Shown piece by piece: positions 50,177 through 60,465 of a DNA stretch of 64,000 nucleotides. The translations under genes were made by a program, and so were the position numbers. The notes below the pieces were generated by a model. The model was not told the DNA's origin. It saw nothing but the letters and a program-made list of their open reading frames with translations, and ran no database searches. Origin of the DNA: Craspedostauros australis (taxonomy: Eukaryota > Bacillariophyta > Bacillariophyceae > Mastogloiales > Achnanthaceae); the NCBI GenBank assembly GCA_026770025.1, contig JAMXDE010000033.1, positions 496,001-560,000 of the forward strand, in the 5' to 3' direction. Position 1 is the stretch's first letter, and each line of letters begins with the position of its first letter.

Positions 50177-53100
50177 TCATTCGAATGTTCTCGATGTGTC
50201 AAGGTACGACTTCTCGTGTTCACGTTGCAAGTCGGCCTTGATGTTCTTGGTGAATCCGTCGCTTGTGTTCTGCTCGGATTTGACGAAAATGATTTCGATG
50301 GTTTTGTTGATTACCATGTTCCTCACGTAGTGATGGCGCACGTCGATGTGCCGCGATCGTTGGGATGTTGATGGGTTCTTGGCAATGAAGATTGCTCCGA
50401 TGTTGTCCACGCGGACCTTGATCGGTGTCTTCACTGGGACGCCCACACTTTCGAGTAGCTGCACGACGAAGAAGATCTCCTTTGCCGCTTCAGAAAGGGC
50501 AAGGTATTCTGCTTCGGATGAGCTGAGTGTGACGGCCTTCTGTGCCTTGGATCGCCAAAGGATTGGCACCTTGCACAGGTATAGGATGAACCCTCCTACG
50601 CTGATTCTCGTGTTCTTGTCTCCTGCATATTCGCTATCGCAGAAGAGCTCCATGTCCCAGCCGTCGTCATCTGGACGTGCTGGATGGATCTTCAATCCAT
50701 AGTCCTTTGTATCGATCACATACTTGATGATCCGATACATCTCCTTCATTGCGGCCTTGGTGGGCCCGATCAATACCTTGGAGAGTTCCCTTACAGGGTT
50801 CGCGATATCAGGTCGCGAGTGCTTGATGAGGAAGAGTAGCATGCCGACGCCTCGGCGGTACTCGGCATGTTCTTCCAGTCCGACCTTCTGCAGTCCGTTA
50901 TCTTCGGATGGTCGTACGATGATTTGAACCGGGGTTCCTGGTGTCGCGTAACGTTGCATCTTCTCAACCTTGGTTCCGAACTCTTCGATGAGATGTCGGA
51001 TGAGATGTGGTTGACGCAACGTTGCTCTGGTCTTGTCATGGTTCAGTTCGATGTTGCAGCTGAGGTAGTCTCCGAGTCCGCGCTCGATTGTCACCTTGAA
51101 TTTGCTGCCTTGGATATCCCTCAGGAATGTCTCCAGTGCCTTGGAGTCTCCGCAGCAGAAGCAATCGTCCACGTAGATGGCCATGATCATGCTTCCTTCG
51201 TTCGTCTTCCTGTAGAACAGGCACGGGTCTGCTGCGCTCTGTTCGAAGTTGATATTCTTGAGGGTCGACACCAACATCTTGAACCATTGCCTGGCGCTCT
51301 GCACAAGTCCGTAGATTGGCTTGTGTAGGGTCAGGGCTTCATCTGGTTGATGATCCATCCCATTGGGACAGTTCATGTAGATCTCCTCGTCGAGGTCTCC
51401 ATGTAGGAATGCCGTTACGACATCGACGAGTGCGCAGTCCATCTTCTTGATCAGCATGATCACCATCATGACCCGATAGGTCACGTCATGGATGACGGGT
51501 GAGTAATGCTCTTGGAAGTCTACTCCTGCGATTTGTGAATAGCCACATGCAACGAGCCGCGCTCGATGTGTGCCATCACGCTTCAGCTTGAAGACCCATT
51601 TGCACTTGCAGCATCTGCGGCCGCGTGGGATGGCGTCTTGTTTGATCTTGCTGTACACCTTGCATGTATCCATGGAGTCGAACTCCTTGTTGATGGCTGC
51701 TCGATATCCCTTTCGATGGATGGGATCTGGGTGATTGAAGGCTCCATCGAATGTCGTTGGTTCAATGTGCTTCTCTGGTTCCTTGTTCTCGTCCTGCATC
51801 GACAGTCCGATGTCGATTGCTGGTGCCTCGGTGATAATTGCGTTCATCCCATATAGTCCTGTTGTGCTATGATGAGTGATCTCGATCTCTTCTTCTTCGT
51901 CTACGATTTCTTCGTCATCTGTAGTTTCGTTGTTGGACTCGTCAGTTATCTCATCGCTCAGTTCGTCACTGTCTTCGTTGGATGATGACTTGCTCTCGTA
52001 GCCTTCCTCCTTTCGACCTCGTTCGTTGAAGTCTGCGAGCTCACGCAGAGCTCTGGGAATGCTCTTTCCTGTGGTTGACTTGGGATTGGCTTCTCCCTTC
52101 CTGCCTCGTGCTTCGTGACGTCGGATTCTCTCCTTTCTAGCTACGTCACGCTTGCTTGGTTTGCTTGGTGGAGGTCTGGATGGTGTGTCATGTGTAGACC
52201 TCGCTGGTGTGTTCGGAGGAGTGACGCCTGTGTCATCTTCGGCTTCGTCGCCGGATGGTGGGATTTCGTCATCCTCATGATTAGATTCGCTCCGATCTTC
52301 CTCGTCGTTATGGATTAGTTGAGTCACTACTCCATTGTCCTCATCATCCTCATCGTCGCTGTCCGATAGGATATAGTATCTGTTGCTATCAGCGAAAGAT
52401 ACTCTCTTCGCTTCCGATGTTTGACGCGTTGCTGTCCTTGGCGTTGCTCCCTTCCGTCCGATGGTTGTGAAGCCGTCTGCGTCCGTCGTTCCTGATTCGT
52501 TGGATATGTTCGGTGCTGGTGCCCAGCCACGGAACTGTCCGTATGATTGGTTGAGCCACTTGATGTCGCGTGAGCAGATCAGTGACTTGGTCGATGGTCT
52601 GTACATGTTGTAGACCCCTGATGCGTGCTGGTGTGCATATCCGATGAACACCATCTCTTCTCCCCTATTCTTGAGCTTGGCGGTGATCCCGCCGTAGGTA
52701 GTCTTCACAACACCCACCTCTCCGAATGTACGGAGTGCATCCGCATATGGTGGATCGTTGCCGAAGAATTGGCGATATGGTGACTCCTTCTGATTCTTCG
52801 CTACGGTGATGTTGGCGATGGCGGTGGCAGTGCTCGCAGCTGCTGCCCACAGGCCATGCCTATACTCTTCGTCGAGTTGTGCTCCGTTGAGCATGGAGCG
52901 GATCTTGGTGTAGAGGTACGCGAACTTGCGTTCCACTCTACCGTTCTGTTGCGGCGTGTTCGATGCCGTGAATTCGAATTTCACATTCAGTCCTGCATCG
53001 ATGAGAGTATCCTGCGTGGATTTGTTCTCTCCGCTGTTGTCTCCTCGGAAGATGATTTGTTGATCACCAGTCTGTGATTTGATCGTCTGGACGAATCGTT

Positions 53101-54654
53101 TGATGTATCCTGGTTGGTCACTCTTGTTCTTGAGAAAGAAACTCCAGCAGTGATCTGTGCAGTCGTCCACGATCAGGGTCCAGTAGCGTTTATCTCCGAA
53201 GATTATGTGTTTAGTGTAACTAATGTCAATGAAGAGCTGTTCGCCGCGGCGAGTTGCTCTTGGAATCGTTGCCTTCGGAATGTTCTTCACTCTTGCATTC
53301 GCGACCGCGCAGTCGCGACACACCGGCATCTCGCCGATGATCTTCCATCCGTATTGGGCGGCTGTCCGCTTCATGGTTTCGAGTGGCGCATGGCCGAGCA
53401 TTCGATGCAAGTTCACCGCACTGATATCCTTGGATGGATTCTTGATGATGGCTGTGCAAGCCTTGTCATCGTCCGTTGGCATGATGGGATGCATCTGCAC
53501 TCCCGTGATGAATCCGTTGGATGTGGGGAAGACTCGATCGAACACGATCTTCGTTCCGGATCCGTTGATGATGTCCATCAGAATGCCGTTGTTACCAAGC
53601 TGGTAACCGTTGTACAGAGCCTTGTTCGTAGAGAAAAGGTTCACCGCCATTGTCGGTGTGTACTTCACATCATCAAGCCGGATGACGTGGCCAGTGTTGT
53701 CTCGTTGCTTGACCTTCAAGCGAATGGATCCCATTTTGGGAGAGTCCAGCTTCGTGCTGTCTCCCACTTGGACGAAGGACTTGATGTGCCGCACGTTGAA
53801 GAGAGCGGCGTCTGAATTGACGATGTGACACGAAGCTCCACTGTCGGCGAGCCAGGTGTCCTTGTTGACCTTGTCCTTGTGCTTGGTGCTCAGCTTGTGG
53901 AGCTGCTCCACGGCTGCTGCAGCTGTATCGGTCATGACGTTGTCTTCGTCTTCTTCGTCGATGTGGACTCCATGTTCGTTCCATGGATTCACATGATGTT
54001 CGTCGTTGGTCTCATCGGATAGCTGCGCGTAGTCCGATGGAGTCGTGTTGCTTCGGTGTGATCCTGTGACCGTGTCATACGGTGTGACGCGTGGTCGCTC
54101 GCGCAGGAGCACCTGCATGCATCCTCCGAGCACGTAGTGCAAGTCCAGTTCGGAGAGTTCGTCTTCTTCGTTTGCTTGCAGTAGTCGGTTGAGGATGGCT
54201 GCGTTTGCGAGGATCTCTTCAATCGATTTGAAGTTATCGGATAGGATGGTGCTTACCATGTTCACCCAAATGAATCGCAATGGTTCGTTAACGAACCCTG
54301 GGAACATCGGTATTGCAGCCGTTAGAACCGCGTCGTAGATGAGTTGCTTCTGCATTCGTTTTGCAGTGACCGTTGGTTCCGGGAAGGTTTGGAGTCGGGA
54401 GATGTCGTCGACTCTTCTGGGATTTGGTTCCGGTGGGAATTGGATTCGGATTGGGTAGACGACGTGCTCATAAGGATTGAACGTATCGCTTGGACGGTCC
54501 TCAGCTTCGTCGCTGTCCTCTTCGTCGAAGATGCCCGTTCTTTCATTCCGCATCGCTGGGGGAGGCGGCGCCTTGGCGCGAATCGCCCCGTCTCTGGTGA
54601 TGTCGTCGTCGTCTTCGTATGCGCCGTTCTCGTCGGCGTCTTCGTTGTCTCCGT
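50177..54654 (-). CDS. pol: Copia-2 gag-pol, main part: protease, integrase, RT, RNase H
   Basis: The open frame runs to 54667, but codons above 54654 are LINE-2 tail. In order, an acidic region and a helical block ('LIYDAVLTAAIPMFPGFVNEPLRFIW', about 109-135) precede the protease 'WLADSGAS' (D275). Integrase has a degenerate HHCC finger ('NLHRMLGH', 'CRDC') and D481 ('FIDISY'), D543 ('RGDNSG'), E579 ('NGRVERK'). RT: 'LVDVVTAFLHGDL', 'IYGLVQSARQWF' and 'IYVDDCF'. RNase H: 'FCDSEYAGD', 'LSSSEAEYLALS', 'VDNIGAIFIA', 'RHIDVRHHYV'. The acidic linker between integrase and RT (about 780-960) is unusually long. All catalytic residues are present. The start lies upstream in the gag part beyond LINE-2. 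Confidence 0.93.
54638..54654 (-). repeat. Target-site duplication of LINE-2, 3' copy (17 bp)
   Basis: ACGGAGACAACGAAGAC on the minus strand, identical to 63159-63175. Confidence 0.93.
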
Positions 54655-54685
54655 TGTTGTAACACAAGGACTATAGTTATTACTA

Positions 54686-54713
54686 TGCGCCGAAGGCGCT
54701 TTTGAGCCGCCTC
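54686..54713 (-). other. Conserved 3'-end stem-loop of LINE-2
   Basis: GAGGCGG, a 3-nt spacer, AAAA, then the hairpin GCGCC-TTC-GGCGC (54687-54699). It has the same stem as LINE-1 with a different loop and is about 31 nt from the element's 3' end. Confidence 0.6.
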
Positions 54714-54828
54714 GTTTGTTCTACATGCGTCATGCAGCGGGAACGGACTGGTGCAGCAGGGCTAGCCGTGCTGTGTGATTGTGTTGCATATTGATGTGGA
54801 GCTGGCTGACCAGACCCCGAGGGAACGA

Positions 54829-57800
54829 CTATGCCGGGTTTGTTGGTGGCACTCGCTGGTTGGAGGGCCGGCGTGTGGGGAACGAAGGCGCCGCTGGCTG
54901 GGTTGTAGATTCGTCATGGCTGGCTGCTCGACGACGCAGCCACGCCATCTGTTCGGGCGGAACAGTGGCCTGTACGTGTGGCATGCCGTGTAGCATGGAC
55001 AGAAGCCACTCGGCTTTCCGGGGCTCAGTGTCGGGAAGGTGCTGAGCCAGCTGGCGGAGGTGGCGGGGGACAGATGCCGATGGTAATTCAAGCAAGGCAT
55101 GGCAATATGAGTGCATGCGCTGCGACATCATGCTGCGCTCGCCGGCGTTGTGCAGCGCGTGGTTGCGGCTTGTCCACTGTTGGAGCGCCATGTGCCACAG
55201 CTCGTGAGTGACCTCAGCCTGCCAGAAGACCTGTCGTCGGCGGTTGGAAGATGGCTGGGGGTTTGGGCTGTGGCGGATCCACTCCACCGACCATGCACCC
55301 CACAGGAGGCCGTCCCATCCAACTCCATGCTGCGCAACTTCGATGGCCTGAGTGGCAGACCGCCGGATGCCTTGGGGTGGGGCGCCTCCTTGCCGCAGCA
55401 CGCGCAGGGCTTTGACCAGAAGTTGAGCTGCATCTCGCTTGACCCTGGGCGGCTGTATGATGTGGCGTATGCGCTGGATGCACGCGTCCCAGAGCTCTTG
55501 ACTCTCGGCGCTCTTGCACTGCATCACATGTTGGTTGGTCTCGACACATCCGCAGCGGGGGCACGCCGTCCGGACAGATTGTTGGCGCCGGCACATGTTC
55601 TTGCCCGTCGCTGCATTACCCGACGCCAGCTTGAGTATGGTGCGTTGCTTGCCGCCTCTCCATGTGGTCATCACCTTCTGGAGCGGGGCCCAGTCCACCG
55701 AATATCTGTCCAACGACCCCCACCTCTGGCGCCATTTGAGGCGCAGTCTGGCGGTCACCGTCACGTCCGATACCGCATGGTAGCTTGCTTCAGACAGCCA
55801 GTCATCCCCAGCACGTACCGCCCAACCCGCGGACTTGGGGTTGCCGCGCACCGTGCCCCATGCCCCTGCGGCGTCCGTCACTTGCCACTGCTGGCCAGCC
55901 TCGTGGTCCGCCACCACATTCAGGACTTCCCACGCCGAGATTTGGTGACCGAACTGGGAGTCGGCATGGCCTTTGACGTGTTGGACCTCGCAGCAAACCG
56001 CCGACGTCCGCAGCACGTGCTGGATCTCGCTGCGCAAATCGTAGTCGTTGTCGTCGGCTTGGAGGAGTTGTGCCCGTGTGCTTGCCCTGATCGCCTGCAT
56101 ACTGTCGCACGCTATAGTAGCGGACCCCTGCACCTGCGACCATTGTGCGAAGGCTTTCAGGAACTGCATCGTGAGGAGCACTCCCGCCGTCTCTGCGCGG
56201 TTGGAGTCCATCACACGCGAGCCTTCCGGGACTTCCGACTGGATGAGAATGCCCGCTGTAGGCTCGTCGAGCCGGTCCTGGATGACCGCGGCCGTGGACC
56301 CACGCTGGTCCTTGGCAGAGGCGTCACAGCATGCCACACACGTCCCGCGCACGATGGAGTCGGCGATAGCTCGCGCTGAACCGTAGATACGTACTTGCTG
56401 AAGCATGGCCGCTGCCAGCCCCCCAAGCTGTGCAATGTGCCCGTATAAAGAGCATGGGCGTCGCTGTGCAACTTCCGCACCCATAGACACCACCGTCGCC
56501 AGCCCCCGGTATTCGTCGACGTCCATGCCAGCCCTGCCCCCGACGCGGCGACACCGAAACTCCAATGTCTGGACCCGTTGAAGCGGAGATCCGGAGCACC
56601 GCCGCCATACCGACCCGTCAATGTCCTGTACCACCCGGAAACTCCGGAGGTGTTTCCACTTGCCAAGCGGTTTGCGCAGGATCATGCCTGGTCTGTCATC
56701 GACGAGGAGAGTGCGGACCATGTTGTCCCAGGCTGCCCACGCCTGGCGCGAAGGAGGCACCGCCGCTGGCCAGACGAGGTCTTCCTGGATCCGCGGAGCT
56801 CGACGGTGTTGGGCAACCACTGGGTGGATGCCGGTACCGGCCGCGTCGCAGATGTCTGACACCCAGAAAGCTCGAAGGTGCACACGCACTGCATTGGCCT
56901 TGCGGAGGTCACCTTCATCAGCGCCCCGTTCCCAGAAGGCCTCCATGATGGTCCCATCACGTTCGCGAGGCATTACGAGTGTCGGTGCCACCTGATGGAC
57001 GGCCAATCCGCTCTCAGTCATCATGCGGATGGTGCTTGACCACCAAGAATGGGCGGTCCAGCGTTGCCAGCGGTGCTGTTGGGCTTGCAGCTGGTCCACC
57101 GTGCCTGCCCATAGCTGGAGCTGCAGCAACGACGCGCGGAGCAGGCTGCCCGTGGTGGTCTGGGCGTCGAAGTGACGCCAGATCATCGCCAGGTGTGCCT
57201 TGCACTGGACTGTGAACAAGTGCGGGATAGCCAGGCCGTTGAGCTTCCTGGGCCCATGGACGTACTGCCTCGCGATGGTTCGGACGATCCCCATGTGCGG
57301 GAGAGCCGTCATGAGCGCCGGCCTCATGATGCTTTCGCATTGGCCCTGCGTGAGAGTCGTGGTTGCCAGGGAGTATTCGAGTGCCGGCCAAAGAACTGCC
57401 TTGAGCGCAACTTCGGTGTCTTGCTTGGAGATGCGGGCCGTCCGAATGTGCGCCGCCCACGCCTCCGCCTTCCCTTGGAGATACGCCGCATGTTCTGCCT
57501 GGCCCCCGTCCCGCCGCTGCATCATGCCAAGGTATTTGCTGGCCTGGTGGACCGGCGCATGGTGCAACACTTGGTCCTCCCCATTTGCTCCTTTCATCCG
57601 GATGTCATGTGGACGCCACGACTTGTCGTAGTTCCATCGACTGTTGCTCCATTTGAACCTGACGAGCTGCCAGAAGCTCTTCTCCGGCGCGAGGCAGCCC
57701 CCTGAGGCTGTCAGCATGGACTCCCATTGCGAAACCACCGACTGGAATTCCCGGCACTGGGACGGAACATCGCGCGACCTCAGCGTGTGGACCAGGTTTG

Positions 57801-59601
57801 TGTCATCCACATACGCAAAGCAGACGAGACGCTGCATTGCGTCCGCTGTTTCTCCGTACGTGAATCCGAACCCTTTGGCTTGCATTCGCTCTATGAGCGC
57901 CGAGCTGATTAGCAGCCACCCTGTGGGGGCCACTCCTAACCCTTGGACCAAGCCTTGGATGGGCCGCGGGAGATGAATGCCGGAGTAGCTTGTCATGGAG
58001 ACCCCCAACCCCATGCTGATCCTGTGCCGCATGTTCTGCAGGGTGCACAGAACGCTGTCAATAGGTTGCCGAGGTGTGCCTTGCCGGCGCAACGCCATCC
58101 CGAACGCCGGGTGGGAAATGCGGTCGTAGCATCCTTTGGCGTCATTGGAGCACACCGCAGCGTCGCGCCCAGAGATCCGCATGATGTCGTCGGTCAGGCA
58201 CACGTTGACCAGGACTTCTTGCGCCGTGTGCATTTGGCGGCTGCCATACTGTTCTGCAGCAATGGTTGAGTTGGTTTCTGCATGTCTGCGGGCGGTCCGC
58301 CCCAGCTGCCTCGTATTCATGTTGAAGTCTCCCTCCATCAGCCCAATGGTTCTGGTCTTGGTGACGCTAAGGTTGCCCGGCTGCTTGCGCAGCTGCACGT
58401 CGGTGCACTGCTGCCACCTGCTGAGGCTGTAGCCTGTGCGATATGGGATGGACCTCATGATGGCGTCGATCGCCGCGAGTTGGGGGTCTTTGGTGTTGGC
58501 TTTCCAGCAACCAAAGTGGATGCCTGACGGTCCGGATGATGTGCGCTCTTTGATCTTGCGCCACCCCTCCACATGGTCTTCCGTGGAGATGACGGTATCC
58601 ATTGGTGCCCACGGGGTGGCTTGGGGCGGTCTGCGTAAGGCGTGCAACAGTTCCGCTGTACCTGTTTGGACTTGCGAAGGCACTAGCCCCCCAATGATTG
58701 CGTCCGCCGCCGGGGATGTGCCGTACTTCCCGACTCTGCGGCTGACCCGTCCCACGCAGAGATCGGAGGACCATGCTGCTTGATATTTCGCGATGTTGGT
58801 TTCGCAACATGCCTTGGCCACCTCCTCAGGCTCTGTGAGCACCCGTCCATCTCCGCCAGGGCCGTCGTGGACAACCATCGTGACCTGAGAGTCGAGGGCA
58901 GAACCAGCCAGGGCGTGTTTGATGCGTCGGAACCTCGCTCGTGTCTCTTCCCTCTCCACGAGTTGCCGCTTGTACTTGTCTGGGTTGCCCCCGCTGTGCT
59001 CGACGAACTCCGCGTTGGACTGCAGGAAATCCACCCGATGCTGCGCGGCCATTTTCTTCTCATGCTTTAGTTGTTTCCACACGCGGTTGCGCTCCATTGT
59101 CATCCCAGCAATGCTCATGCCCTTCGTGCGGACTTGGCAGAGCTGCGCTTGCTTTTTGAGTCGGTCGATGGTCGATCCTTTCACTTTGTGGCCCTGTCTG
59201 CGCCGAATAGACTCTGTCCAGAACTTGTGGGCCTTCTGTATTCGTGCCACCAAAGGCGAGTAGGGGACCTTCCCCATGCGAACCTTTCGACATCCCCGCT
59301 CGGCTCGGAGCATGGCCTTGGTGCGGTCTGCGTCGATGCTTTCGATGGTCGCCGACTGATGTGCAGTGAGAGGCTGATCAGATATAGACTTCTCCAGGGC
59401 CATGGCTCTCTCCAGGAGCCGGAGTTGTTGCGCCGCCTTGGCATATTCCTCCAGATATCTGTTGACCGTCGCCGGGCTTTGTAGCTGGAGTCGGCGCCCC
59501 CGGAACGGTTGCGTTGGCGTGTTGCCCTGCCCCAGGAGATGAGTGGCTGAGAAGTCGGCCCATATCATGCGGTGGTCCCAACAGCCGTATGGCGTGGCCC
59601 C
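54829..59601 (-). pseudogene. LINE-2 ORF2, part after the internal stop: reverse transcriptase, RNase H, zinc finger
   Basis: This part is in the same frame as the endonuclease part; a single TGA (59604-59602) separates them. The first ATG after the stop is at 59568. It begins 'GATPYGCWDHRMIWADF', which holds the last catalytic Asp-His of the endonuclease. RT: 'SGPSGIHFGCWKAN', motif A 'SNDAKGCYDRI', motif B 'IQGLVQGLGVAPTGW', motif C 'AYVDDTNLVH'. RNase H: 'CCDASAKD', 'NRAETAG', 'ACDSMQAI', 'HVKGHADS'. A C-terminal finger follows, 'CPRCGCVETNQHVMQC'. All motifs match LINE-1 ORF2 in order. Apart from the stop the frame is intact, so inactivation is recent unless the stop is read through. Confidence 0.88.
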
Positions 59602-60465
59602 TCACTGCGTGGCTGTAGCTTCTTGCGAGGTCCAGATTCCGTCGATTTGCATGTTGCTGCGGTTGCGGATTTGGGTGGCCGTCGGCTTCTGGTGCTGACT
59701 CGAAAACACTTCGTGCAACCCTTCCTCCGATAGCATAGTGCTCATCTGCGACGCACGCACGTCCATGTTGATGTCCCCTCCGAGTATCACTGTCTCGCCG
59801 GCTTGACACCAGAGGTGGACTTGCTGCTGCAGTTCCTGCATGTGTAGACTGATAGGGTCTGTGTCTATGCCTTCTGCGGCTGCATTGGCCGCCAGCTGGT
59901 TGTATACCGTGCCTGGTGTCTTGGTCGACTTGTTGGCCACGTACGTCGACACCAGGCGTACCTTGATGCTGCCCTTGCCTTGCAGCAGCATGCTGATCCA
60001 TCTGCCCCAATTGTGCGTGTCAGACGTTGACGACAGTATGCGCCCTCTGGTGTTGCCTTGGATCATGATCGCAGTCCCTCCCCACTGGCGCACTCGAGTA
60101 GCATTGAGCCTGTTGTGAGACGTAGTTGTGCGCGACTGAGGGATGTTCTTTTGTACGAGCTCGTGCAGATGCATGTGCCTGGGCACCTTGCTCCAGTTGA
60201 TGCCCACCTCCGTCAGGAGCGCTATGTCCACGTGATGATGGCGAACTGTCTCCCAGAGATCCTGGTATTTGGGATCTGTGGCGTCGACGGGGAGGCCGCC
60301 GAGGTTGAGGGCTGCCACCCTTATGTGCCCTGGCGCTTTGTGTTGCGAGTCACCGCCAACTGGGGTGAATTGGTCGACCACCTCTTCCGTGCCTGGTCGA
60401 CCCATGAGTCTGTGCCTGTCGCTTTGCCGGCTGGTCTGCGCGCGGCTTGCGGTGCTTGCTAACAT
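59602..60465 (-). pseudogene. LINE-2 ORF2, part before the internal stop: APE-like endonuclease
   Basis: The product is 287 residues. A 47-residue leader is followed by the endonuclease: 'RVAALNLGGL', 'LLTEVGINWSK' (catalytic Glu), 'RQWGGTAIMI', 'LGGDINMDV' and 'MQIDGIW'. The frame stops at TGA directly after 'SQEATATQ', about 10 residues before the terminal D-H motif, so the product made here lacks the last catalytic His. The ATG at 60465-60463 overlaps the ORF1 stop in the sequence ATGTTAG. In LINE-1 the aligned position is Ser or Arg; a CGA-to-TGA change would explain the stop. Confidence 0.85.
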
